Shown here one piece after another: positions 26,014-35,219 of a stretch of DNA of 64,000 nt (position 1 is its first letter; each line of letters starts with the position of its first letter). Location of the stretch: positions 88,005-152,004 of the forward strand of contig CAJTWE010000003.1 in NCBI GenBank assembly GCA_910579955.1. Direction: 5' to 3'. The translations under genes were made by a program, and so were the position numbers. The notes beneath the pieces are model-generated. The model did no database searches and was not told where the DNA came from. It saw only the letters and a list, made by a program, of their open reading frames with translations. The DNA is from an uncultured Ruminococcus sp. GTDB taxonomy: Bacteria; Bacillota; Clostridia; Oscillospirales; Ruminococcaceae.

Positions 26014-27276
26014 TTACATTACCTCCTTTGGATCAGTTATCCTACCTGTAATAGCACTTGCAGCAGCTACAGCCGGACTTGCAAGATAAACCTCAGATGT
26101 AGGATGACCCATTCTTCCAACAAAGTTGCGGTTTGTTGTGGAAACAGCACGTTCTCCTGCTGCCAGAATGCCCATATGACCGCCAAGGCATGGACCGCAA
26201 GTAGGTGTTGAAACTATGCAGCCTGCTTCAATAAATATACGCAGCAGACCATTTTCCATAGCTTTAAGATAGATATCCTGTGTTGCAGGAATTATGATAG
26301 CACGTACATTTTTAGCAACCTTTTTGCCTTTAAGAATAGATGCAGCTTCTTCAATATCACGATAGAAACCGTTTGTACATGAGCCGATAACTACCTGATC
26401 AATCTTAATATCGCCAACATTGTCGATAGTACGTGTATTGCCCGGCAGGTGAGGGAATGCAACAGTAGACTTGATATTAGACAGATCAATAACATATGTT
26501 TCATCGTAAACAGCGTCCTCGTCAGCCTTGTATACTACAGGCTTTCTGTCGCTGTGCTGTGCAATATATTCAAGTGTCTGATCGTCTACTTCAAAGATAC
26601 CGTTTTTAGCGCCTGCTTCAATAGCCATATTAGTCATTGTAAGTCTATCACTGATTGAAAGACTTGCAACGCCTTCACCTGTGAATTCCATAGAACGGTA
26701 CAGTGCACCGTCAACGCCTATCATTCCGATAATGTGGAGAATAACATCCTTACCGGAAATATAGGGATTCAGCTTGCCTTTAAGTTCAAACTTGATAGCA
26801 GATGGAACTTTAAACCAAGCCTTGCCAATAGCCATACCACAAGCCATATCAGTAGAACCTACACCTGTTGAAAATGCACCCAGTGCACCATATGTGCAGG
26901 TGTGAGAGTCAGCACCGATTACAACGTCTCCAGAAACTACCAGACCTTTTTCAGGGAGCAGAGCGTGTTCAATGCCCATCTGACCTACGTCATAGAAATG
27001 TGTGACTTCCTTTTCATTACAGAAATCACGGCACATTTTACACTGAGTAGCTGCCTTGATGTCTTTATTTGGAGCAAAGTGATCCATAACCATAGTCACC
27101 TTGTCCTTGTCATATACATTATCAAGACCCAGCTTTTCAAATTCACGGATGGCTACAGGTGAAGTTATATCGTTACCCAGAACTCTGTCCAGATTTACGA
27201 GGATCAGCTGACCAGCTTCAACCTTGTCAAGCCCTGCATGAGCTGCCAGGATCTTTTGTGTCATTGTCATACCCAT
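26014..27276 (-). CDS. leuC: 3-isopropylmalate dehydratase large subunit
   Basis: The Fe-S subunit (420 residues) of isopropylmalate isomerase. It shows the substrate/cluster regions GADSHTCTYGALGAFSTG and GSCTNG, and the second cluster Cys pair in CGPCLGGHMG. The 420-residue HacA-like type goes with the small LeuD. A ribosome site AAAGGAATG precedes the start. It lies 22 bp downstream of ilvD. Confidence 0.95.
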   Translation of the reverse strand: MGMTMTQKILAAHAGLDKVEAGQLILVNLDRVLGNDITSPVAIREFEKLGLDNVYDKDKVTMVMDHFAPNKDIKAATQCKMCRDFCNEKEVTHFYDVGQMGIEHALLPEKGLVVSGDVVIGADSHTCTYGALGAFSTGVGSTDMACGMAIGKAWFKVPSAIKFELKGKLNPYISGKDVILHIIGMIGVDGALYRSMEFTGEGVASLSISDRLTMTNMAIEAGAKNGIFEVDDQTLEYIAQHSDRKPVVYKADEDAVYDETYVIDLSNIKSTVAFPHLPGNTRTIDNVGDIKIDQVVIGSCTNGFYRDIEEAASILKGKKVAKNVRAIIIPATQDIYLKAMENGLLRIFIEAGCIVSTPTCGPCLGGHMGILAAGERAVSTTNRNFVGRMGHPTSEVYLASPAVAAASAITGRITDPKEVM

Positions 27277-27298
27277 TTATATATCATTCCTTTCAGAT

Positions 27299-28960
27299 TT
27301 AATAATTTATAATAGCGCCTTTATCAGCAGAGGAAACCATCTTGGAATAGCGCTTAAGATAACCGGTAAGGTCTGTCTTTACCTTGATATCCATTGTATT
27401 TTTACGTTTCTCCAGTTCCTCGTCAGAAACTTCAAGGTTAATAGAGTGGTTCGGAATATCAATAGAAATAATATCTCCGTCCTTAACATATGCGATAGTA
27501 CCGCCGTTTGCAGCTTCTGGAGAAATGTGACCGATAGCAGCTCCTCTTGTAGCACCTGAGAATCTGCCGTCAGTGATAAGAGCAACTTCTTTATCCAGTC
27601 CCATGCCTGCAATAGCAGAGGTAGGGGAGAGCATTTCTCTCATACCCGGGCCGCCGGCAGGTCCTTCATAGCGAATAACAACAATGTCGCCAGCCTTGAT
27701 TCCGCCGCTTTTAATAACGTCAATAGCCTCTTCTTCGCTGTCAAACACCTTTGCAGGGCCTTTATGCTGCATCATTTCCGCAGCAACAGCGCTTCTCTTT
27801 ACAACGCAGCCGTCCTTTGCGAGGTTACCACGTAGAACAGCAATACCGCCGGTTTCACTATATGGATTTTCGATAGGGCGAATTATATCTGTATTTTTAT
27901 TTATAGCTCCACTGATATTTTCACCAAGTGTTTTTCCTGTGCAGGTCATAACATCAGTATTTATAAGATTTTTCTTTGCAAGTTCATTTAGAACCGCATA
28001 AACGCCGCCGGCTTCATTGAGATCTTCCATATAAGCATGACCAGCAGGAGCAAGGTGACAGAGGTTAGGAGTTCTTGCACTTATTTCATTTGCCATGTCA
28101 AGATTTATTTTTATACCGCATTCATTTGCAATAGCAGGTATATGCAGCATACTATTTGTTGAACAGCCAAGAGCCATATCAGCAGTAAGAGCGTTCTGGA
28201 ATGCCTTTTCTGTCATGATATCACGAGGACGGATATTTTTTCTATAAAGCTCCATAACAGCCATACCTGCATGCTTTGCAAGCTTTATTCTCTCAGAATA
28301 TACAGCCGGGATAGTACCATTGCCTTTAAGACCCATACCCAGAACTTCTGTCAGACAGTTCATTGAGTTTGCAGTATACATACCTGAGCATGAACCGCAT
28401 GTAGGACAAGCCTTGTTTTCAAACTCTTCAACATCTTCCAGAGAAAATTTACCAGCTGAATAAGAGCCAACCGCTTCAAACATACTTGAAAGACTTGTTT
28501 TGCTGCCCTTTACATGGCCGGCAAGCATAGGGCCGCCGCTTACAAAAATTGTTGGAACATTAACTCTTGCAGCAGCCATGAGAAGTCCCGGAACGTTTTT
28601 ATCGCAATTTGGGATCATAACAAGAGCATCAAAATGATGTGCCATTGCCATACATTCTGTAGAATCTGCAATAAGGTCACGTGTTACAAGAGAATACTTC
28701 ATGCCAACATGACCCATGGCAATACCGTCACATACAGCAATTGCAGGGAATACAACAGGAGTGCCTCCAGCCATTGCAACGCCCATTTTTACAGCATCAA
28801 CAATTTTGTCAATATTCATATGACCCGGAACGATTTCATTGTATGAAGAAACTATTCCTACCAGAGGTCTTTCCATTTCCTCTTTAGTGAGACCCAGTGC
28901 ATTAAATAGTGAACGCTGAGGCGCTTTGTCTACGCCATCACAATAAAAATTGCAGCCCAT
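27299..28960 (-). CDS. ilvD: Dihydroxy-acid dehydratase
   Basis: This Fe-S enzyme dehydrates 2,3-dihydroxy-isovalerate and -methylvalerate to the oxoacids for valine and isoleucine. The 553 residues include the cluster Cys in NCDKNVPG and CPTCGSCSGMYTANSMNC, plus the C-terminal GRFSGATRGAAIGHISPEA. It is the first gene of the ilvD-leuC-leuD-leuB run. Confidence 0.96.
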   Translation of the reverse strand: MGCNFYCDGVDKAPQRSLFNALGLTKEEMERPLVGIVSSYNEIVPGHMNIDKIVDAVKMGVAMAGGTPVVFPAIAVCDGIAMGHVGMKYSLVTRDLIADSTECMAMAHHFDALVMIPNCDKNVPGLLMAAARVNVPTIFVSGGPMLAGHVKGSKTSLSSMFEAVGSYSAGKFSLEDVEEFENKACPTCGSCSGMYTANSMNCLTEVLGMGLKGNGTIPAVYSERIKLAKHAGMAVMELYRKNIRPRDIMTEKAFQNALTADMALGCSTNSMLHIPAIANECGIKINLDMANEISARTPNLCHLAPAGHAYMEDLNEAGGVYAVLNELAKKNLINTDVMTCTGKTLGENISGAINKNTDIIRPIENPYSETGGIAVLRGNLAKDGCVVKRSAVAAEMMQHKGPAKVFDSEEEAIDVIKSGGIKAGDIVVIRYEGPAGGPGMREMLSPTSAIAGMGLDKEVALITDGRFSGATRGAAIGHISPEAANGGTIAYVKDGDIISIDIPNHSINLEVSDEELEKRKNTMDIKVKTDLTGYLKRYSKMVSSADKGAIINY

Positions 28961-28992
28961 AATATTTCACCTCATATTATATGATTATTAAA

Positions 28993-29039
28993 AATAAAGC
29001 TGCTTTCCAAAACGGAAGCACCCGAATCAGGAAAGCAGC
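28993..29039 (-). terminator. Terminator after ilvC
   Basis: On the minus strand GCTGCTTTCC (29039-29030) and GGAAAGCAGC (29008-28999) form a stem followed by TTTATTTTTAAT. It separates ilvB-ilvN-ilvC from ilvD onward; partial read-through would make one long operon. Confidence 0.75.
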
Positions 29040-29059
29040 AATCTTACCGGAAATCCGGA

Positions 29060-30097
29060 TTAGTTGTTAATGAACTTGTCTTCTTCGTTATTCCAGCTGT
29101 AGAGCTTACGGATCTCTTCGCCAACCTTTTCGGAAGGATGCTCAGAAGCGAGCTTTCTCATAGCACGGAAATGTGCCTGACCGCCTGCTTCAGACATATC
29201 CAGCAGGAATTCCTTAGCAAATGAACCATCCTGAATGTTCTTGAGGATCTGCTTCATTGCCTTCTTTGTATCTTCTGTGATGATCTTAGGACCTGTGATA
29301 TAGTCACCGTATTCAGCAGTGTTGGAGATAGAATATCTCATACCAGCAAAACCGCTCTGATAGATAAGATCAACGATCAGTTTCATTTCATGGATACATT
29401 CAAAGTAAGCGTTTCTTGGATCATAACCAGCTTCAACCAGAGTTTCAAAACCAGCCTGCATCAGTGCACATACACCGCCGCAGAGAACAGCTTGTTCACC
29501 AAAGAGGTCAGTTTCAGTTTCAGTTCTGAATGTTGTTTCCAGAACACCAGCTCTTGCACCGCCGATAGCAAGACCATAAGCCAGAGCCATATCCTTAGCT
29601 TTACCTGTAGCGTCCTGAGCAACAGCAACCAGACAAGGAACACCCTTGCCAGCCTGATATTCACTTCTTACAGTGTGACCAGGGCCCTTAGGAGCGATCA
29701 TTGTAACGTCAACATCAGCCGGAGGAACAATCTGACCGAAGTGGATAGCAAAACCGTGAGCGAACATCAGCATGTTTCCAGCTTCAAGGTTAGGAGCTAT
29801 ATCCTTCTTGTACATAGCAGCCTGCTTTTCATCATTGATAAGGATCATAATGATGTCAGCCTGCTTAGCAGCTTCAGCAGCAGTATAAACTTCAAATCCC
29901 TGCTTAACAGCCTTGTCCCATGACTTGCTGCCTTCGTAAAGACCAATTATAACACGACCCTTGTCACCCAGAGATTCCTTAGCATTGAGTGCGTGAGCAT
30001 GACCCTGGCTGCCGTAGCCAATTACAGCGATGGTTTTGCCATAAAGCAAAGAAAGATCGCAATCTTCCTGATAAAAAACTTTAGCCATATTTTCCAT
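29060..30097 (-). CDS. ilvC: Ketol-acid reductoisomerase
   Basis: The class I enzyme (345 residues) isomerises and reduces acetolactate with NAD(P)H. The Rossmann motif GYGSQGHAHALN starts at about residue 28, and metal ligands lie in the all-helical C-terminal domain (DLFGEQAVLCGG, MKLIVDLIYQSG). The coenzyme loop reads GLYEGSKSWDKA. Downstream of ilvN by 52 bp. Confidence 0.96.
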   Translation of the reverse strand: MENMAKVFYQEDCDLSLLYGKTIAVIGYGSQGHAHALNAKESLGDKGRVIIGLYEGSKSWDKAVKQGFEVYTAAEAAKQADIIMILINDEKQAAMYKKDIAPNLEAGNMLMFAHGFAIHFGQIVPPADVDVTMIAPKGPGHTVRSEYQAGKGVPCLVAVAQDATGKAKDMALAYGLAIGGARAGVLETTFRTETETDLFGEQAVLCGGVCALMQAGFETLVEAGYDPRNAYFECIHEMKLIVDLIYQSGFAGMRYSISNTAEYGDYITGPKIITEDTKKAMKQILKNIQDGSFAKEFLLDMSEAGGQAHFRAMRKLASEHPSEKVGEEIRKLYSWNNEEDKFINN

Positions 30098-30149
30098 AGT
30101 GAAAGACTCCTTTGATATGAATTAAATATATTTTATTATGGACGAAATA

Positions 30150-30653
30150 TTAGTCTTTAAGACAATTTCCGCCTCTTTCAAGAGCAACCAGACCTGTGCG
30201 GCACATTTCGAGAATGCCATAGGGAGCCAGAAGCTCAATAAAAGCGTTGATTTTAGATGAAGCGCCTTGAATTTCAATAACAAGTGCTTCCGGTGAAAAG
30301 TCGATTATCTTAGCACGGAAAACATCTGTTACAGACAAAATATCCTGACGCTGCTCTGGAGTATGCTTGATTTTGATAAGTAAAAGCTCACGTGCAACAG
30401 TACTGTCACGCTTCATTACCTGTACCTTTGAAACATCGTACATCTTTTCCAGCTGCTTTACTATCTGATCACATATAGCTTTATTGCCGCTGAGAGTTAT
30501 AGTGATTCTTGAAAACTCAGGTGATTCAGTTGCACCTACTGTGAGAGTGTCGATGTTAAAACCACGGCGTGTGAACATACTGGAAACACGTGTCAGCACA
30601 CCAGAACGGTTTGCAACGAGAATAGAAATAATAAATTGTTCCATATAGTTCAC
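30150..30653 (-). CDS. ilvN: Acetolactate synthase small (regulatory) subunit
   Basis: The 167-residue regulatory subunit, with an N-terminal ACT domain (ISILVANRSGVLTRVSSMF, GFNIDTLTVG) and the conserved C-terminal part ending MCRTGLVALERG. It confers feedback inhibition by valine. It begins 4 bp after the large subunit. In Firmicutes it is also called ilvH. Confidence 0.95.
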   Translation of the reverse strand: MNYMEQFIISILVANRSGVLTRVSSMFTRRGFNIDTLTVGATESPEFSRITITLSGNKAICDQIVKQLEKMYDVSKVQVMKRDSTVARELLLIKIKHTPEQRQDILSVTDVFRAKIIDFSPEALVIEIQGASSKINAFIELLAPYGILEMCRTGLVALERGGNCLKD

Positions 30654-30657
30654 CTCT

Positions 30658-32406
30658 TTAGTTATTTGCAGTAGGGTCTACGATGATGTCATCAATAGAA
30701 CCGCCGGGCGGCAGCATAGGCAGTACGAATGCATCGCAGTCAATAGTACAATCAACGAGTACCGGGCCCTCTGCTTCAAATGCTTTTTTTAGAACTGCCT
30801 TCAGTTCATCAAGAGTACCGATGCAGTTATCCATATTTGAACAGTTTTCGCAATCCTTAGGGCAGGTAATACCAGGCATATTGCCAACACGATAAGCCGG
30901 CATACCGAAAGCTTCTGCAAGCTTTACGAAATCTGTTTTTCTTTGCAGTGTGGTATTTGAATAGTGCTTATCAAAGAAAAGCGTTTGCCACTGACGAACC
31001 ATGCCCAGTACGCCATTATTCATTACGAATACAACAACCGGAACATTGTTTGTAACAGCAGTAGCGAGTTCGTTGAGATTCATTCCGAAGCTGCCGTCGC
31101 CTGTGATAAGAACAGTTTTCTTACCTGTAGCAGTAGCAGCGCCAATAGCAGCACCAAGACCAAAGCCCATTGTACCAAGACCGCCGCTTGAAATGAATGT
31201 ACGTGGTGATTTAAAGCCAAAACGCTGTGCAGCCCACATTTGGTGCTGACCTACATCAGTAGCTACGATTATATCTTCGCCTGCATTTTTAGCAGCTTCT
31301 TCAATAGCGTCGATAGCTGTGAACGGTGTAATATCATTGCCCTGACGTTCAAGCTCTTCTGTGTAAGCTTTAAGCTCTGCAATGCGTGCCATCCATTCAG
31401 GATGCTCCTGCTTTTCACAATTTTCGCAAAGAGCAGCGATTATCTTCTTCATAGAACCAGTAAGTCCCAGATGAGCTTTTACGTTCTTGTTAAGCTCAGA
31501 TGCATCGATATCAATGTGGATTATCTTTGCATTTCTTGCATACTTTGAAACATTACCTGTACCTCTGTCGCTGAAACGGCAGCCGGCTGTGATGATAAGG
31601 TCAGCTTCGTTCTGTGCAATAGATGAAGCATAATGACCGTGCATGCCTTCCATGCCAAGCCATTTTGGATTATCTGTGGGAACAGCAGAAAGACCCATCA
31701 TGGTGCAGCCTATAGGTGCATCAATTTTGTCAGCTAGTGCAGCGATTTCTTCACCTGCATTATCTGTAATTGCACCGCCGCCGATATATATGTAAGGCTT
31801 TTTGGATTCTTTAATAAGCTTTATAGCTTCTGCAATGGAATCCATACAAATTTCAGGTACAGCATCCTTTTCAACTACAGGAGCTGCTTCGTATTCATAA
31901 ACAGCCTGCTGTACATCCTTTGGAATATCAACGAGAACAGGTCCCGGTCTGCCGGACTTTGCAATGCGGAACGCCTCACGAATAGTAGGGGCGAGATCTT
32001 CAATAGACTTTACAAAGAAATTATGCTTTGTAATAGGCATTGTAACACCGGTGATGTCGACTTCCTGGAAGCTGTCTCTGCCAATGAGAGAATTTGGAAC
32101 ATTGCCTGTAATAGCTACAAGCGGAACTGAGTCGAGGTAAGCTGTGGCAATACCTGTTACGAGGTTTGTAGCGCCAGGACCGGAAGTTGCTATAACAACA
32201 CCGACTTCACCAGTTGCACGTGCAAAACCATCAGCAGCGTGTGATGCACCTTGCTCATGAGCTGTAATAATATGATGAATACGATCCTGTGCCATATAAA
32301 GTGCATCATAAATATCAATAACTTGACCGCCCGGATACCCAAATACAGTTTTAGCACCTTGTTCGATCAGAGTTTCGATAATGATTTGTGCTCCTTTTAA
32401 TTTCAT
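30658..32406 (-). CDS. ilvB: Acetolactate synthase large subunit
   Basis: This thiamine diphosphate enzyme (582 residues) condenses two pyruvates, or pyruvate and 2-oxobutyrate. The catalytic Glu51 lies in AHEQGASHAADG, and the TPP motif GDGSFGMN with downstream NN is near residue 430. Unusually, a four-Cys cluster lies at residues 515, 519, 522 and 528 (CPKDCENCSNMDNC), between the substrate loop and the C-terminal helix. It starts the ilvB-ilvN-ilvC operon, transcribed away from leuA. Confidence 0.96.
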   Translation of the reverse strand: MKLKGAQIIIETLIEQGAKTVFGYPGGQVIDIYDALYMAQDRIHHIITAHEQGASHAADGFARATGEVGVVIATSGPGATNLVTGIATAYLDSVPLVAITGNVPNSLIGRDSFQEVDITGVTMPITKHNFFVKSIEDLAPTIREAFRIAKSGRPGPVLVDIPKDVQQAVYEYEAAPVVEKDAVPEICMDSIAEAIKLIKESKKPYIYIGGGAITDNAGEEIAALADKIDAPIGCTMMGLSAVPTDNPKWLGMEGMHGHYASSIAQNEADLIITAGCRFSDRGTGNVSKYARNAKIIHIDIDASELNKNVKAHLGLTGSMKKIIAALCENCEKQEHPEWMARIAELKAYTEELERQGNDITPFTAIDAIEEAAKNAGEDIIVATDVGQHQMWAAQRFGFKSPRTFISSGGLGTMGFGLGAAIGAATATGKKTVLITGDGSFGMNLNELATAVTNNVPVVVFVMNNGVLGMVRQWQTLFFDKHYSNTTLQRKTDFVKLAEAFGMPAYRVGNMPGITCPKDCENCSNMDNCIGTLDELKAVLKKAFEAEGPVLVDCTIDCDAFVLPMLPPGGSIDDIIVDPTANN

Positions 32407-32494
32407 TATGTTTCACCCTTGCATATAAAAATTATGAATATACAGGCGCACTGAACTTAATATATCAGCTTGTCTGTAAAAATATCTAATTATT

Positions 32495-32523
32495 AGTATA
32501 ACACTTTACAGCGCTAATTGCAA
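32495..32523 (-). promoter_or_regulatory. Promoter of ilvB-ilvN-ilvC
   Basis: Read on the minus strand: TTGCAA (32523-32518), 17 bases, TATACT (32500-32495). The leader is about 85 bases and shows no T-box. Confidence 0.7.
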
Positions 32524-32633
32524 GGCACATCACTTTGTTTTTACGTTTTCATAATTTGATAAGCATATAAAATTCACATTTCTGGTTAACATATCTTACA
32601 AATGAAAAAAGTGAAAAAAAGAGTGGAAAGGGC

Positions 32634-32662
32634 TTGACAAAAATGAAAAAATAATATAAAAT
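32634..32662 (+). promoter_or_regulatory. Promoter of the leuA T-box leader
   Basis: TTGACA (32634-32639), 17-base spacer, TAAAAT (32657-32662) within an A-rich stretch. It is about 30-40 bases upstream of the T-box. Confidence 0.65.
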
Positions 32663-32689
32663 AATAAAAAGAACCAAATGCAAAATATT

Positions 32690-32998
32690 TAAACTATGGC
32701 GATGAAGGGAAAAAAGATACTTCTGATCGGTTCAGAGAATTGTCGGCGGGTGAGAGACAATGCGGAAGAAGTAGGATAACTCGTCCCTGAGCTTCAAGGC
32801 TGAATTATTTTAATATAATTTTATATGATAAATTTTATATAGTAAGCTTTGACGGGTTTCTCCCGTTACAGAGAAACACATTGTAAGATGTGATAGAGTG
32901 GATGAATTTTCGTCAAGAAGAGTGGTACCACGGAGAATAAAAATCTTCGTCTCTTTTATGCTAATGCTATAAGTGCAGCATAGAAGAGGCTTTTTTTA
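32690..32998 (+). ncRNA. Leucine T-box riboswitch
   Basis: A tRNA-sensing leader upstream of leuA. Stem I begins with GCGATGAAGGGAAAAAAGA and holds the AGAGAATTG and GGTGAGA distal motifs. The lower helices pair GGGA with TCCC (after the specifier) and ACTTCT with AGAAGT. That puts the specifier loop at about 32773-32784 with the codon CTC (32780-32782), matching leucine. The T-box sequence GAGTGGTACCACGG lies at 32920-32933. The terminator arms are TCTCTTTTATGCT (32950-32962) and AGCATAGAAGAGG (32977-32989), followed by a run of T. Uncharged tRNA-Leu should allow read-through into leuA. Confidence 0.93.
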
Positions 32999-33043
32999 TC
33001 GCTAAATACAATGAATATAGTTTTAATGAAAGGAATGTTTGAT

Positions 33044-34714
33044 ATGAAAAATGTAAGTAAGTACACAAGACAATTTTTCCCTGTGGAAAATCCCCCGATG
33101 CGCTGGGCAAGCAAGAATTATGTTGAAAAAGCTCCTATATGGTGTAGTGTTGACCTGAGAGACGGTAATCAGGCACTTATAACACCTATGAGTTTGGAAG
33201 AAAAGCTGGAATTTTTTAAGGTTCTGGTAAAGATCGGCTTTAAGGAAATTGAAATAGGTTTTCCTGCTGCTTCCGATACAGAATATGATTTTTGCCGTGC
33301 TCTTATAGAACAGGATCTTATTCCAGATGATGTTACTATTCAGGTTTTGACTCAGGCAAGAGAGCACATCATTGCAAAGACATTTGAGGCGCTGAAGGGT
33401 GCTAAGCATGCTATTGTTCATCTTTACAACTCCACATCTCTGGCACAGAGAGAACAGGTTTTCAAGAAAAGCAAGGAAGAGATAATTGCTATTGCAGAAT
33501 CAGGCGCTAAAATGTGCAAGGAATACCGTGAAAAGACAGAAGGTCACTTTACATTTGAATATTCCCCTGAAAGCTTTACAGGTACTGAGCCTGAATTTGC
33601 TTTGGAGATCTGCAACCGTGTTATTGATATATGGGAGCCTACCGAGGATGATAAGGTTATTATAAATCTTCCTGTAACAGTTTCTCATTCAATGCCTCAC
33701 GTTTATGCAAATCAGATCGAATATATGAATGATAACCTGAACAGAAGAGAAAATATCATCATTTCGCTTCATCCTCATAATGACAGAGGCTGTGCTGTTG
33801 CTGATAGTGAAATGGGTCTGCTGGCAGGCGGTGATAGAATCGAGGGTACACTCTTTGGAAATGGCGAACGTACAGGTAATGTTGATATTATTACGTTGGC
33901 GCTTAATATGTATTCACAGGGCGTAGATCCTGAGCTGGACTTTTCCAATCTGCCTGAGATCACAAAGGTTTATGAGCGTGTTACACGTATGCACGTTTAT
34001 GAGCGTTCACCGTATAGCGGACAGCTTGTATTTGCAGCATTCAGCGGCTCGCATCAGGACGCTATTGCAAAGGGTATGAAGTGGCGTGAGACAGAAGAGA
34101 GAGATCACTGGACAGTTCCATATCTTCCTATTGATCCGACAGACTTAGGCAGGGAATACGAAGCTGATGTTATTCGTATCAATAGCCAGTCTGGTAAGGG
34201 CGGCATTGGATATCTTATGGAAACAAAGTATGGCTATAATATTCCGGCAAAGATGAGAGAATCATTTGGTTATTTGGTAAAGGGCGTTTCTGACAGAGCT
34301 CATAAGGAACTCCAGCCAGAAGAAGTACTGGATATCTTCAATAAGACTTATGTTAATATAGAATCTCCTATGACCGCTTCTGAAATACATTATGCGCAGA
34401 AAGATGGCGGCATAATAGAAGCATTTGTAACATTCTGCAATGGCGGTAAGACAGAAGTTATTACCGGTACAGGTAATGGCAGACTTAATGCTGTTCACAA
34501 TGCAATAAAGAACCATATGGGAATAGAGTTTGTTCTAACCACATATACAGAACATGCTTTGGAGATATGTTCTTCTGCAAGCGCTGTATCTTATGTAGGC
34601 ATTGAGCGTGACGGCAAGACTTATTGGGGTGTAGGCATTCATTCTGATATTGCAACATCCTCCATCAAGGCGCTTATAGGTGCATTGAATCGTATGATGA
34701 ATGATATTGCATAA
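33044..34714 (+). CDS. leuA: 2-isopropylmalate synthase
   Basis: First committed step of leucine synthesis: 2-oxoisovalerate plus acetyl-CoA. The 556-residue protein is of the long, LeuA type 2 class. It has a TIM-barrel catalytic part (VDLRDGNQAL at about residue 39, FEIGFPAASDTE-like region, SLHPHNDRGCAVAD metal site) and a C-terminal LeuA regulatory dimer domain (VTGTGNG-like ITGTGNGRLNAVHN). The start is ATG 33044, ten bases after AAAGGA; the ATG at 33011 has no ribosome site. It is controlled by the T-box upstream. Confidence 0.95.
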   Translation: MKNVSKYTRQFFPVENPPMRWASKNYVEKAPIWCSVDLRDGNQALITPMSLEEKLEFFKVLVKIGFKEIEIGFPAASDTEYDFCRALIEQDLIPDDVTIQVLTQAREHIIAKTFEALKGAKHAIVHLYNSTSLAQREQVFKKSKEEIIAIAESGAKMCKEYREKTEGHFTFEYSPESFTGTEPEFALEICNRVIDIWEPTEDDKVIINLPVTVSHSMPHVYANQIEYMNDNLNRRENIIISLHPHNDRGCAVADSEMGLLAGGDRIEGTLFGNGERTGNVDIITLALNMYSQGVDPELDFSNLPEITKVYERVTRMHVYERSPYSGQLVFAAFSGSHQDAIAKGMKWRETEERDHWTVPYLPIDPTDLGREYEADVIRINSQSGKGGIGYLMETKYGYNIPAKMRESFGYLVKGVSDRAHKELQPEEVLDIFNKTYVNIESPMTASEIHYAQKDGGIIEAFVTFCNGGKTEVITGTGNGRLNAVHNAIKNHMGIEFVLTTYTEHALEICSSASAVSYVGIERDGKTYWGVGIHSDIATSSIKALIGALNRMMNDIA

Positions 34715-34745
34715 AGAAGCGTTATAAAATTATATAATCATAAAG

Positions 34746-34785
34746 AGACTGTAGTTATTTCGATTTGGCTACAGTCTTTTTTTAT
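34746..34785 (+). terminator. Terminator of leuA
   Basis: AGACTGTAG (34746-34754) pairs with CTACAGTCT (34769-34777), followed by TTTTTTTAT. Confidence 0.88.
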
Positions 34786-34806
34786 AATCTTTTTTATAAA
34801 AAAGTA

Positions 34807-34858
34807 TTGACAAGTATATCGGGATGTGATATACTAGTTATATCGCAAGGCGATATAA
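34807..34858 (+). promoter_or_regulatory. padR promoter with two palindromic operators
   Basis: Consensus promoter TTGACA (34807-34812), 17 bases, TATACT (34830-34835). Two related palindromes overlap it. GTATATC facing GATATAC (34814-34834) spans the spacer and -10, and TTATATCGCAAGGCGATATAA (34838-34858) covers the transcription start. Both contain the ATATC/GATAT half site, as expected for PadR autoregulation. Confidence 0.75.
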
Positions 34859-34906
34859 CGTCTCTGGATATACCACCTTACGATAGAAGCATAAGGAGGA
34901 TATGAC

Positions 34907-35215
34907 ATGGCTAATATGGCGCTTACAGAAGCGGTATATTATATACTGCTTTCACTGACAAAGCCTTTGCACGGGTATGGCATAATACAGAATGCAGAGA
35001 AGCTTTCTGGCGGGCGTGTGAAACTTGCAGCAGGAACACTTTATGGGGCTATAAATAGTTTGATAGAAAAGGGCTGGATAGAAGCACTTCCTGAGGATAA
35101 GTCAAGCCGAAAGAAAGAGTATGTAATAACCCAAACAGGCAGAGAAATGCTTTCTAAAGAGATAGAAAGACTAAGAGAACTGCTACGCAACGGTGAGGAG
35201 ATTTTAGGAGGATAA
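34907..35215 (+). CDS. PadR family transcriptional regulator
   Basis: A 102-residue winged-helix repressor. MALTEAVYYILLSLTKPLHGYGI is the typical PadR N-terminus, and GRVKLAAGTLYGAINSLIEKGWI is the recognition helix and wing region. AAGGAGG precedes the ATG. It most likely represses its own operon through the palindromes upstream. The next gene starts 4 bp later. The inducer is unknown. Confidence 0.93.
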   Translation: MANMALTEAVYYILLSLTKPLHGYGIIQNAEKLSGGRVKLAAGTLYGAINSLIEKGWIEALPEDKSSRKKEYVITQTGREMLSKEIERLRELLRNGEEILGG

Positions 35216-35219
35216 ATTT

